Source: Dipteris shenzhenensis
Lineage: Eukaryota > Polypodiophyta > Polypodiopsida > Gleicheniales
DNA: 64,000 nucleotides
Assembly: GCA_047967505.1 (NCBI GenBank)
Contig: CM106538.1
Reading direction: 5' to 3' (one strand)
Shown: positions 35,319 to 46,032 of the stretch, piece after piece
Numbering within the stretch: position 1 is the stretch's first letter
Layout of the letters: each line of letters opens with the position of its first letter
The notes under the pieces: model-generated
What the model was told of the DNA's origin: nothing
Seen by the model: the letters and a program-made list of their open reading frames with translations, nothing else
Database searches by the model: none
Position numbers and translations under genes: made by a program

Positions 35319-38009
35319 TGTAGGATATCTTCATCTTCAACAAGTAGCTCCAGTGAGGATGAATCCATCCGTATCCACCATCGCGAAATGTGGTTGGAGC
35401 AAAAAATCAAATGTATGTGTGATCGATGTCGAGGAAACATGTATCGTGCACGCAAGATTACACTCAATCACATCTCAAAGTATGGAGATTGTTCAACTCG
35501 AGGAAACATGTATCGTGCACCCTAAACCCACCTTCAACTCTTAATTGCGTCTATTGTTCAGGTCTCACTACATCGGGTTACCATGCATGTCCTGTTTGTG
35601 GTCCTTCACTAGTTGCCTCACGGGTAGACGCATTGAATAAGGTCATCTATGAGAATCACCATCGATTTCTCCTACTTGATCATCCTAGATATGTTGCCCC
35701 TTGGAATGAAGTCCTCCCACAATCACTCATCGTAGGAGATTGGATGAGAATTTGGGACGGTTCCATGACTCCTCCACCACTTGGCATGAGCCGGTAAGGG
35801 TTTGTAACTATTGTGTGCTATATTGGCTGGAAATAAAGGTTGCCCACTAATACTTTATTTTGTTTAGATACTCCATCTTTTATCGTTTACCATATTGGTC
35901 CCACCTCAAGATCAATCACCTGCTTGATCCCATGCATATCTTCAAGAATGTGGCATCTACCATTTGGGAGCATTTGAATGGGACATGAGATTCCGCAAGC
36001 ATAAGGGAGGATTTACGTACCATAGGGAGGATGCATGAAGCTTGGCCACAAGAGAGACCAAATGGGCGTGTTTTTTTACCTCGTGCACCGTGGATGTTAT
36101 CAAAGCTAGAGATGGCGACAGTGAAGCGCGCTATTACTACAATTCGTACTCCCACTGGATGCATGAGGTGTTTGAAGGGAGCCTTTACAAAGAGCAAGAA
36201 AAGAGGTGTAGAGCAATTATATGGCTTGAAATCTCATGATTGGCACAAGATGCTCCAAGTAAGTATTTTATGTGCATAATATCCTTTTCCTTTCAAATTT
36301 GTGAGTGAATAATTATAAGCAACTAATCAACCACCTTCTCGTGGGTTCAGTTCATACTACCTACTAGCATTTCACGTAGTGCATCGAAGGATGTGAAAGA
36401 TTGTATTTACAAGATGGGCGAGCTTGTGAGGTACTTTACATGATACAAAATATGATGCGTATCAATGCTCCATGCAAGTTTGAATGCATATTGCTAATAT
36501 GCTGTACTTTTTCATTTCTAGGTATGTGAGCTCAAAGGAAATAGATCCCACCATGCTTGAGAATGCTCGAGTTATGTCAGTGGAGGTGGTTTGTTTAGTG
36601 GAGGAGACATTTCCACGTTCTATTCTCACAAGCCAACTACATCTTATAGTGCATTTGGTGGATGAGATTGCTATATGTGGTACTATACATGCACGATGGT
36701 TGTTCTTCCTCGAGCGCTTCATGAAGACCTTGAAGGGCTTCGTGAGACAAAATGCAAGACCCGAAGGTAGCATGGCCGAGGGTTGGTTGGTACAAGAGTC
36801 ACTTGTATATATTTCTAAGTTTCTTGTTGATGTGGATAGCTCTCTCCCATGACTATGGAGAGATGATGAAGACCTAAGGATGACCTCTATTGTGTCTCAA
36901 GGGAAAGGACGCAACAAAGTAATAGACACGGAGTTGCATAATAGTATCAATCTCTTTTGCGTGCTTAATAGTGATGTGATGAAAAGATGGGTGACAAGAT
37001 ACGAGGATGCAAAGGCAAGAAGACAAGAAGAAAGGGCCCTCTTTCGTACACACCACGGATCTCGTGTGCCATACCCTCAGTATCTAAGAGCACTTCCAAA
37101 GGATATTCATGTGGATTGGCTACTTGATGAAATGGAAAAAGCAGAGAAAGACGAGGGGATGCATATCACAATGGAAGAATGGGAGTATGCTAGGGGATGC
37201 ATGGGCAAGGTTGGTATATAGAATGTTATGCATAAGTTAGGAGCTTTCAATAATTTAGATTGCTTATTTAATTGATTTTTTCTTGGTGTAGTGCACTATG
37301 TTCAATGCTATATGGTGTGAGGGCAAGCATTTTCGAACACAACAGATTGATGATAAGAGAAACACACAAGATTGCGGCGTCATTGCTAGCTTTGAGGGAG
37401 CCAATGGAGCCATGGATGATTATTGTGGCATAATCCAAGATATTATTATGCTTGACTTTCGACACTTCTTTGTGTATGTTTTGGATGTAAAGTGGTTTAA
37501 GGACGTGGTGGAAAGAGGCCCTAATGCAACAATCAAACGCCATGCAAGTGGCTTTGTAACTATTGACTCCACAAAGTTTTGGCAAAGTAGGAAGGACACA
37601 CTAGTACTACCATACTCGCTTTTAAATATTTGATGCAAGAAAAATAACATGATTGTATTTGTGTTTGAATTAGGTTGTCTATCAACCAATGGTGGATAAT
37701 AATAGATGGTGGCATGTCATACCTATTATGCCACGTTCCAAAGTGATGTATAGTACATTTACTAATATGGAGCGTATGGAGGATGATCATGGCCATGGAC
37801 GTGATGATGATCGTGATACGAGAGAGGAGGATGATCATGAGATAGGAGATACAGATATTGAGGCCATTACCCGTGAGGACGAGCCTACCATTGGTGATGC
37901 TAATTTCGATGAGCACATGAGTAGCACAAGTAGTAGTGGGTTGAATGTATTTGTAGATCTAAACACTTGTTTGGATTTTGAAGTAGATAGTTTGGCAAGA
38001 TCTCATTGA
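35319..38009 (+). pseudogene. TNP2-like CACTA transposase gene, broken
   Basis: An intron acceptor (TTGTTTGTAG) ends at about 35322, and the first coding block starts MWLEQKIKCMCDRC near 35389. In order, the exons show the TNP2 zinc-like and HRRFL region (CPVCGPSL, NHHRFLLLDHPRY, 35585-35700), LPYWSHLKINHLLDPMHIFK (about 35896-35950), LYGLKSHDWHKMLQ (36220-36260), the DUF4218 region (LIVHLVDEIAICGTIHARW, MKTLKGFVRQNARPEGSMAE, 36640-36780), a linker (36880-37221), the DUF4216 region (37298-37633) and an acidic tail (37689-38009). Stops near 35983 (TGA for CGA) and a shift near 35525 suggest loss of function. Introns with GT-AG ends fall near 35789, 36260 and 36435. Confidence 0.85.
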
Positions 38010-38221
38010 GGATGAGATTGAACCATAGCCCCATCATTGATATTGGCAAAACTATTTTACATATTGTTTCATTCTCCTCACCTCACTTAATTCTTATAGA
38101 TGTGGGCTTGCAAAAAAGCATTGATCTTTTTGTTAAAATTATGTGCTTTGGTAATCATGGGCAATGTTTGGAAAGCAATGATGTACACCAAAATCTCACT
38201 TTTTGTATTCTCTGGTTTGTG

Positions 38222-38472
38222 TCTATCTACGCATCTAAATGCGCGTTTGATTCTCAGTGTTAACGCGCTAATACACGCGCAAATAGACGCGCTGATAAAC
38301 ACGATTTTAGACGGGCCCGTATTTTCTCAGTTTAGACGCGCAAATAGACGTGTTAATACACGCACAAATAGACGAGTTGTTACACGCGCTTTTAGACGCG
38401 CCCGTAATTCCTCTACTAAAGCAACGCCTATAGACGTGCCCGCTATTTTGCGCATCTACCAAGCGCGTCTAT
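38222..38472. repeat. Right subterminal TAGACGCG repeats
   Basis: CGCGCAAATAGACGCG, TTTTAGACGCG and ATACACGC units recur about every 15-25 bp up to the terminal inverted repeat, mirroring the left end. Confidence 0.82.
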
Positions 38473-38605
38473 AGTTGCTTTGTGTTGTTGTGTTCCCTAA
38501 TCAATTATCCCCACATGCATTTATTTCTCATCGGCAGTGAAGTCGAGCATATAGTTACATGCATTCAAATCTATACATGTATATACCTTCTAGCATGCAC
38601 TACCT

Positions 38606-39330
38606 TCAGTGCACTGATCGCAACCAATAGCGATAGGCAAGGATTGATCTACAAACAATCGCGCCCGCTTTTTTATCACTAGGTTTTCCCAAACATGACG
38701 AGAGTCCTCTCTTAGGTACCAATGTTTGCTTTAGACCTATAGCTTTCCAAAGTTGCAAGAAAATGCATAAACATGTTATGGATTGAGCCACCATTAAAGA
38801 ATGGACTGATAATCCATAACTCCTCATCATCAGAACGTCCTATGGCATGACACACGCCTCTGTATGTCATTGACATGGCTAGCTCCATCTTCAACATGGC
38901 ATATGCATCAACAATATCGTGTTTAGTTCTTTTTCCTTCATATGAAGCTATTGATTTTAGACTTGAAACACCAACAATTGATACTTAGTGCACCCTTCCT
39001 TCCACTCCCGATCCCAATTTCTTAAGGACCATTATTGCACGATGTAGAAAGTTCACATCATATTTGCACTTGGAAACATATTGAGTGCACATTTGCATTG
39101 ATGTCCTACCTTGGGCAACTCCTACATTAATCTCTTCTTTTGCCTCATTCGTGGAGGCCACAAGGTGTGTGCCAACTAATCCTTTCTCTCTCATGTTTTT
39201 TAGGCAATGCATTTTGGACCACTTAGTTGCACAAGAACAAGCTTTGCCTCTCCATCCAATGACAACTCAAAATCTTGATGGGATCTCAACAATTCTAGCT
39301 GGCACAACACATCACCAAGCATTCTAGTTT
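38606..39330 (-). pseudogene. Unrecognised protein-like remnant
   Basis: On the minus strand one frame reads from about 39260 to 38712 with a single internal TAA at 38985 (CAA to TAA would explain it). It includes EAKEEINVGVAQGRTSMQMC, NFLHRAIMVLKKLGSG, GKRTKHDIVDAYAMLKMELA and SPFFNGGSIHNMFMHFLATL. The continuity and plain residue composition suggest a former exon. No family was recognised, and no start or splice sites could be fixed. Confidence 0.3.
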
Positions 39331-39417
39331 AATTACTTCATGCACATCACGCTTGGGCACTACTCTACAAGCTACATGAAACCAAGTTGTGACATGACAA
39401 ACTCGCATTTTTATCTC

Positions 39418-39546
39418 TCCTCAATTCCAGCAAGATGTTAGCTGCCATGATGAACAGCTAGACAATGCTATGATTGTATCTCTCTCATCAATTTAGGCGA
39501 GATGTTGGATTCCATGATGAAAAGCTAGACAGTGCTATGATTGATC
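39418..39546. repeat. Tandem duplication, about 66 bp unit
   Basis: The block AATTCCAGCAAGATGTTAGC...CAATGCTATGATTG recurs immediately as AATTTAGGCGAGATGTTGGA...CAGTGCTATGATTG with about 80 percent identity. No function is seen. Confidence 0.6.
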
Positions 39547-39855
39547 TAGAAAACACAATTCGTTACTTGCATTCAAAAGAAGATCCAATGATCTATAAGC
39601 AATTACAACATACATATGACAATGACAAATGTACAAATTCAACCAACTATCCTCGATGCAGCATGTAAGATTGAAAACCCTCTATTGTCACATAAATATG
39701 ATGCTTCATAAACTACATCAGGTTATATCCTACTCTATTACTACACATTTGTGAATCTAAAACTATAAACAGATAACAATAACACAAAGCCAAGATGATC
39801 TCGATCAGCTTTGCCAATCACAAATTCAGCTGCTGGGAAAGGTTGAAATTGAGGT

Positions 39856-40075
39856 CACTACAAGATACAGGCCACTTTTCGATGCCGATACTGATGCTAA
39901 ATACAAAGAAAAAAAAACTTAACCAGTGAAAAGTGTTGGAATGTTCGTCGGTGTCTACATCGCAAAGAAAGTGTTGATATAGTCATCGGTATGGGCATCG
40001 GTAAGTGAATGTTTCCAGTGTCAGTATGGGCATCGGTATGAACATTGATATCTACCGACACTAGAGTGTCAGTAT
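39856..40075 (+). repeat. Lone CACTACAAGA end with subterminal repeats
   Basis: CACTACAAGATACAGGCC is the classic plant CACTA terminus. It is followed by TCGGTATGGGCATCGGTA-type direct repeats to about 40050 and an ACACTAGAGTGT mini-palindrome near 40060. The matching TCTTGTAGTG end was not found in the window, so this may be a truncated or solo end. Confidence 0.45.
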
Positions 40076-40199
40076 ATACCAACGTTCTAACAGAATTTTA
40101 AAAAAATTATGGGGTAGGATGGGGCTTGCCATCCTGCCCCAGAAAAAAATTTTTCATTATAAATGTTACAAAAGAGGTCTACAAATTTACATTACAATG

Positions 40200-40360
40200 T
40201 TACAAAAAGGGTCTGCAAAATGGCAAAAGTGCCGAGGTTGAAAATGGAAAATCTACCACATTAATGCGCTACAAAATGGCAAAAGTGCCGAAGTGGAAAA
40301 TGGCAAATCTACTGAAATAATGCCCTATAAAATGGCAAAAGTGCCAAAATACCAAACGAT
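40200..40360. repeat. Short direct repeats of AAAATGGCAAAAGTGCC
   Basis: The unit AAAATGGCAAAAGTGCC(GA) followed by AAAATGGMAAATCTAC recurs three times at irregular 55-60 bp spacing. It is non-coding low-complexity DNA. A (CTCCTCC)n stretch follows at 40380-40445. Confidence 0.6.
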
Positions 40361-40366
40361 AAAATG

Positions 40367-42210
40367 TCCTATCCTACTGCTCCTCCTCCCCCTCCAACTC
40401 TCCTCATCCTCCTCGCCCTCCTCGTCCTCCTTGCCCTCCTCGTATATAGCCTCTCTGTGTAGGCCTGATCCACCTCCTCTTCTATGAGCCTCTCTGCTTC
40501 GTCTTAAGATCTAGTCTCCATGTCTAGGTCTCTATATGGGTCAAAGTTTCCTCCCTAAGAACGAAACAAGTTAGGAAATAAGATAAGAGCGTCGATTGTA
40601 AGACAACGATGAGGATTAGGGTATACTCACATGATGCTTTGCCACCTTTTGCCAATTGATTCTATATCCTTCTTGACCTTATGTACTCGTCGTCATCTGG
40701 AAGCCTACCAATCATAGATTTATGTGGATCCAAATTCAAGGAGGTAGATATGAATAACAAAACATTTGAATGATTAAACATAGTAGATATTCAGTCGAAG
40801 ATGAATATATACTTACATAAAACCCCTTTTGTTGATCACACATGCTATCTTACGTATTTCTTAGTGCCCCCCCCCCCCCCCCCCCCCCCCCGGGGCTTCA
40901 CATGCAACATAACTCTTGAAATTATTTAACAATCTCATTCAAAACGTTAATTTCTTTTTTTTAAATCTCACATTCGAATTTGGAATGTGTGTTATTGCTT
41001 GGAGACCAAGTTTTTCAAATTATGTTAGGCACTGCATAAGTTATGGGCCAGGCAAGTTACCCATATGCAATATACTTCACAAAAAATGGCTACATGACCT
41101 AATCATGCATTGGCTTCATACATCCCCACATCTTACTTGGATATCTCTTAGATACAATCTCAAAAGGCATATATAAACTAGGAGCTACAATCGATAGGTT
41201 TTTTTCTCCTCATATGATTTGTGACTATCTTGAATTTATATTATGGATTAAGATTCGAATATTAGATGGCATTGCATAATTATCCATGTACCAACAAGCG
41301 TGTACATATGTTACAAAGGTAAGTGTGCCTAAGTGGCACTCTTGCTTATGTGGTAGGATTGCCTATGTTAGTGATGGTGTGGCATTGTGCAACATAGTAC
41401 TATTGAGGTACATGTAGCAACAATGTGGCTATATGCCAATTGTTATCTTATCTGAGTTTTGCTTTATGCCTATGGAAGCTTGCTTTATGTGCAACATCTA
41501 TGTGAAGCTCTATCCTCACACTACCTATGTGTGCTTGTCTCTGTGTCTCATGTTGTTGTGTTGTTTACTTCTTTAGCTTGTCTATAGTGGCATGTTGTTC
41601 ACTGTGTAGAAACAAAGATTTTAAGGGACATTTTAGCGATTCTATTCTATATTCTGGAAAGGTGCATTGTAAAAAATGATGTCTTGGCTTTCAAAGGTTA
41701 AAGCTATGAATTGTTCTTTTGAGGAAAAAGCCGCAGCTTTTAAAGATAGAAGCAACACTTAAAGGAACTCCGCATTTATTATATTATGTATCATATTATC
41801 TAAAATCCGAATGCCATGCTTTTCATGCAGTAAGTAGGAATGGGCTCTTATTAAAGAACTATTTCTTTCATAAGAAAGCAAAGTAAGAGCAAGGTTTTAT
41901 TATGGAAAAACTTTAATTGGCTTATGTGCCATCAATAGAACTATCTATAAGGTCAAAACTTGTTGATTCAAAAAACTAAGGGAACATTTTAATTTGGTGG
42001 CTTTATTTTCCATATATATTGTACCAGAGATAAAGGAGGTTTTGAAAGATAACAAGTCCCAAGAGGCATACATTGCGACCTTATGATAGATAGTACATGA
42101 CCTTACATGTGATAACTATGTAAGCATGAACTGATTGATGCCTTTAAATAAGGGATATTTGAGAGGCAAACTTTCAAATCAAGCTTTTAGATCGATGTGT
42201 AGACATGACC
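40367..42210. other. Intergenic DNA with 25-C run
   Basis: No gene was recognised. Positions 40867-40891 are 25 consecutive C residues followed by GGGG, which could be a true mononucleotide repeat or an assembly artefact. The rest is AT-rich and forms the 3' flank of the terpene synthase gene. Confidence 0.5.
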
Positions 42211-42225
42211 TTACATATGTAAGCA

Positions 42226-43248
42226 TCAGTGTGTAGATAGATCTGCATATCGAGCACTCAAAGAGTTCCAGTAAAGTGTTCCCGCCAGCCAATTGCCCAC
42301 ACCTTCGAGATAGCCTTGCAGCCCAGTTTTATCCATCAGGCTTGTCTTCCTTATCTCGTTCACCAGCCTAACACACTCCTCGTCTTTGACTTTGATTAGC
42401 TCGCACACTTCCGAAACAATCCCCGACAAGTCGACAGGACTGCATGTGGATTTGGATTTTGAATAGTCCAAATACATCACTGCAATAAGATTGAAATAAT
42501 CGCCTTCAAGATACTCCTTTTTGAACGACACCAGATCGTTCACCCAGCAGAGATTGTCGGTTGTGGCGTCCTGCAGTTTGCAAATGAGTGGATTCGTGTA
42601 TGTTTCTTCATCAAGCTCTACGCCCAGCGTGTACTCCATCAGTATGGAGGCCGGATACCACCCATAAGTGCATCGACGTATTTCAATGAAAGTGTTTAGA
42701 TCAGGAACAGTCTGTGTTTGTCGATAGATAACCTGGCTCCTATTCGCGTCGAGGAACGCCTTGAAGTATCGGATAAAGCGACCCTGCTGCGTCTTCGGCA
42801 TCTCTTCGCAGATCTCGTTCCACCAATCAGCGGCAGTTTCGGTTATCACGCGCGCCACGTGAGAAGAGGACGAGTTACTGATGACTTTGCCTTCTAAGAC
42901 ACCTATAATTGATTGCAAAATCTCATCAGCCGCAGCCGAGTTGGCTCCCATTTCCTTGGGATCGTCAAGGAAGTTATCCAACAAGAACATCCAGGCGACG
43001 TGCTTGACTATGGGTACCATCCGTTTGCTAATACCATTGGCATAGGCCAGGCACGCAAAGAGATGAAACCTGGACTCAACAAGGAGTTTGTCGGTAAAGC
43101 CGGATTTCGCAAGGTCCTTGAAGCGGGGTACGACCCAGGAATCACAAATGGATTTGAGTTGAAGACAATCGGGGTGATTGTTCCAGGGAAAGGAGCATTG
43201 GGGATGGGGAATAGTTATATTTTGTTCATTGGAAGGCAAGTTCTCCAT
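42226..43248 (-). CDS. Microbial-type terpene synthase-like (MTPSL) class I enzyme
   Basis: A single uninterrupted frame of 340 codons. The start at 43248 is preferred over upstream ATGs because it has a good context (CCATGG), lies about 90 bp from a TATA-like box, and gives a normal family length. The Asp-rich motif DNFLDD is at residues 91-96, the NSE/DTE-type motif NDLVSFKKE at 237-245, and the C-terminal RY pair at 333-334. These are the metal-binding and diphosphate-sensing residues of class I terpene synthases, which ionise prenyl diphosphates (probably farnesyl or geranyl diphosphate) and cyclise them. No targeting peptide is evident, so a cytosolic sesquiterpene synthase is likely; the product is unknown. 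MTPSL genes are known from non-seed plants and resemble fungal and bacterial enzymes. The absence of introns is noteworthy. Confidence 0.93.
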   Translation of the reverse strand: MENLPSNEQNITIPHPQCSFPWNNHPDCLQLKSICDSWVVPRFKDLAKSGFTDKLLVESRFHLFACLAYANGISKRMVPIVKHVAWMFLLDNFLDDPKEMGANSAAADEILQSIIGVLEGKVISNSSSSHVARVITETAADWWNEICEEMPKTQQGRFIRYFKAFLDANRSQVIYRQTQTVPDLNTFIEIRRCTYGWYPASILMEYTLGVELDEETYTNPLICKLQDATTDNLCWVNDLVSFKKEYLEGDYFNLIAVMYLDYSKSKSTCSPVDLSGIVSEVCELIKVKDEECVRLVNEIRKTSLMDKTGLQGYLEGVGNWLAGTLYWNSLSARYADLSTH

Positions 43249-43344
43249 GGAGGAAGATAGAACGAAGATAGAATGAAGACAGACAGATCGAAGGGGATAG
43301 AGCGGGAGTCGGTATGCGGGTAAGTCGAGAAGAAGAAGATCGGT

Positions 43345-43352
43345 AATAAATA
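43345..43352 (-). promoter_or_regulatory. TATA-like box of the terpene synthase gene
   Basis: TATTTATT on the minus strand, about 95 bp before the chosen start codon, with a C/T-rich leader (TCTGTCTGTCTTCATTC) between. This is a plausible core promoter; an alternative upstream start would overlap it. Confidence 0.45.
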
Positions 43353-43386
43353 GAGCCCGACGGAGTAAGATCAACGCACACGTTTA

Positions 43387-43440
43387 TCATCGTGTCCTAT
43401 ATTTCAGACTTGCGACATCATCGTGTCCTATATTTCAGAC
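43387..43440. repeat. 31-bp direct repeat in the terpene synthase promoter
   Basis: TCATCGTGTCCTATATTTCA plus GAC occurs at 43387-43409 and again, identical, at 43418-43440 (31-bp period), just upstream of the TATA-like box. It could be a duplicated regulatory site. Confidence 0.7.
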
Positions 43441-43723
43441 CTGACACAGGTCCTATCCCATCAACGCCGTATCGGGTTTGTGTCACGTGTGGTCCCTAGC
43501 CTATTTTGTGGGTCGGCGAAAAAGCTGAGCGTCGGAAGTGCAAAAGATTATAGACGATTGGGAATTGATCCAACAACATTTATACGCTCTAACTACCACA
43601 CCATAATTAACATCGTATTTATAATCACATGTTATTATAAGCATCTTTTCCAGGCCCCCCCCACATCCGGTACGGACAAAGCGGAAACCCCTAAATCTAT
43701 CATAAAGCCACGCTTCCTACTTA

Positions 43724-44122
43724 GGGGCTTAGCACATGGGAAGAAATAGGATGGGAATGGGAAAAGGTGGTCCCAAGTGGTCCCATGCATATTTCTATCC
43801 TATTCCCATCCCACCATGTGCTAACAAAAAAAGAACTAGGGATGGGTTTAGGAGGAAGAGGACACATGGCATCATTTCATGTGTTTAAGAGGTGGGGACC
43901 TTGTGGGGACAAGGACACATGTCATCCTTCCATGTTTTTGAATCCCTAAAAAAGGGGAACCTATTCTGGCTGCCAGGGTCTAGAGGCCGGTCCAGGATGG
44001 GAGAAAAAGTGGCTACTCCCATTCTAAATCCATCCTAGACCACTTGGTGTAGGATGGGAGTAATGATGACAAAAATATTCCCATCCTAAACCCATGCTAG
44101 CCCCATCTATGTGCTAAGGCCC
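43724..44122. mobile_element. Tourist-like (PIF/Harbinger-type) MITE, 399 bp
   Basis: The terminal inverted repeats GGGGCTTAGCACATGG and, inward from the right, GGGCCTTAGCACATAG (14 of 16 match) are flanked by TTA on both sides (43721-43723 and 44123-44125). TTA is the standard target of PIF/Harbinger elements. The interior repeats phrases such as GGATGGGAATGGG and CCCATCCTA in both orientations, with no coding capacity. It lies about 475 bp upstream of the terpene synthase start codon. Confidence 0.8.
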
Positions 44123-44199
44123 TTAGGTGATGGGTATACATAAAGTTGGAGGAAGACAATATCTCCTATTCATGCCTACGATCATCTTAAAGTTCTATT

Positions 44200-45110
44200 C
44201 ATTTAGTCGGCACCCACCTAATTATTTTGACCTATTAAAGGATTTTAGGGTGCACTATGACTCCTGAAGTAATTGTAAGTTGTCTTCCTCTTAAAAGAAT
44301 TACAATCATGCTTATGAACTCTTTGAGTTTAGTGGGACACCTTAATCTTATGTATAATGAAGCCTACATTGAACGAAACTTGTATATTAATCAAGCCTTA
44401 AATGCAAGCTTTAAAATAGTCAGAACATACCATCAAAGGAATTATAGGTCCCTCAAAGATAAAAACCTATAAAAAATTGTTCATTGGAGGAAAACTAAAT
44501 AGTTTCTAAAACATGAATCAATGAGGCATATTGTGTCTTTGTTTTAAAAGAATTACAATCATGTCGGTAACCCTTTAATTTTAATAAGAGACCATGACCT
44601 TATCTGTGTTATAAAAAAGTCAAATTATAAAATAGTGTGAAAATTAGGCCGTTAAAGGAATAGGTCCCTTGGACCACCATCTTATAAAATAGTGTGAAAA
44701 TTAGGCGGTCAAAGGAAGGTCCCTTGGATATAAAAGTCAATAATATAAGATCACCATCTTATATATGTGTCAAAAAATTTAAAGCCACATTATAGAATTA
44801 GGCCGTCAAAGGAATAGGCTCCTTAGAGATAAAATACAATATAAAATTTGATTGATTAGATGAGATGTTGAATGTTGTCCTATGAGTAGTTTTAAAAAAT
44901 GAAAAAGCACTGCATATTGTGTCTTCTTCTTTGAAACATTTAAATTATGTTGCAAAGGTCCCTTACGGACTCCTTACAGATCAATAGATCCCTCAGAGTC
45001 CGGGGAGTCCACTAGGGTTTATCGTATGGTACCATGTGAGTGTAAGGGAGGGGGGTTATATAAGGGAAGGAAGGTACATTTTATAAGGTAAGGTCCCGTA
45101 AATAGGGGGT
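44200..45110. repeat. Degenerate local repeats left of the giant element
   Basis: Phrases such as ATAAAATAGTGTGAAAATTAGG, TCAAAGGAATAGG and TCCCTTGGA recur at 44630-44820. A 21-bp phrase, TGATTGATTAGATGAGATG plus TT, at 44849-44869 is repeated at 59063-59083 beyond the right end of the element, in the same orientation. No gene is seen. Confidence 0.6.
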
Positions 45111-45120
45111 AGATAAGAGG

Positions 45121-45205
45121 AACACACTATTCAAAATTTTTGGACTTGTGTAAAGTCCAATTTGAGAAATGGACCAAAAAACAGTCCAAAAATTTTGAAT
45201 ATACT
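45121..45205. repeat. Left terminal inverted repeat with inner fold-back
   Basis: The terminal block is followed at 45181-45203 by its own inverted partial copy (AGTCCAAAAATTTTGAATA), so the left end can fold into a hairpin. At the right end AGTCCAAA is also repeated (58925 and 58944). Confidence 0.8.
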
Positions 45206-45289
45206 AGTAATGTTGTTTTTTGAACTAGATTTGACAACTCAAAACAAAAGATTTGATGATTAAGTACTAAGAACATCAATGCATAACCA

Positions 45290-45376
45290 AATCTCTTACA
45301 AAGGTGGTCTACATAAACATCTTCATAACTTCACAAAAATCTCTTACAAAGGTGGTCTACATAAACATCTTCATAA
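45290..45376. repeat. 46-bp tandem duplication and related GGTGGTGTACATAAAC phrases
   Basis: ATCTCTTACAAAGGTGGTCT, extended through CTTCATAACTTC, occurs twice in a row. Related phrases TTAGAAAGGTGGTGTA recur at 45447, 45515 and 45540. The function is unknown; it lies between the left terminus and the first gene. Confidence 0.7.
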
Positions 45377-46032
45377 CTTCTTGTGAATTGAGCTACTATC
45401 ACCTAAGAACATCAATAGATGACCAATAATAGATGACAAATTCTCTTAGAAAGGTGGTGTAAATAAACACCTTTATGTATAAGTGGTGTGCACACACCTT
45501 TATGACCATTTCTTTTAGAAAGGTGGTGTACATAAACCCCTTAGAAAGGTAGTGTAGATAAATCCTTTTATGTGTAAGTGGTGTACATATACAACTCACT
45601 TGGTATTAAAAAACACCCTTAACTGTAAAAACACATTTGACATAAAGTTTAAAATACACCATTAAGTATAAAATGGACCTCATAAACAATCTTTATACAC
45701 AATAATGAGAGTAAAGAAATCAAAAAAGAAGTTCAAAACTTGTGATTACAAAGCCGTCAGCCATCATGTTACTCAGTACCAATGTCTTCAATGCCAGGCC
45801 CTTGACTATCAGGGTCCTAACTAATAGGCTGCTCTAAGACTGGAGTCTCAGTAGTAAGGTCCTCAATAGTTTGCTCTTCAGTTCCAAGCACCTGACTAGT
45901 AGGCTGCTCTAGAGTCTCATGACCAAGTTCTTGGTGAGTAGGGACCTGGCTACTAGGTTCCTGACTAGTAGGCTGCTCTGGAGTCTGTAAGATCATGGTA
46001 GAAGAACCATCTATGCCTCCTGGTAACTCCTC

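Larger units (their letters stand above)
32376..38492. mobile_element. CACTA-type DNA transposon (6.1 kb), decayed
   Basis: Inverted ends CACAACAAGACAAAGCACCC (left) and CACAACAACACAAAGCAACT (right, read inward) each run on into ATAGACGCG. A 3-bp duplication TTC at 32373-32375 and 38493-38495 fits the CACTA superfamily. Dense TAGACGCG-type repeats fill both subterminal regions. A minus-strand Ptta/En-Spm-like gene and a plus-strand TNP2-like transposase gene point outward from a middle region that carries the same repeats. The ends begin CACAA rather than CACTA. Both genes have stops or shifts, so this copy is probably inactive. Confidence 0.9.

Noticed and set aside
42226-43374. Longer terpene synthase start at 43374
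   Set aside because: It adds 42 hydrophobic residues atypical of the family and overlaps the TATA-like box and C/T-rich leader. The ATG at 43248 has better context and gives the usual length.
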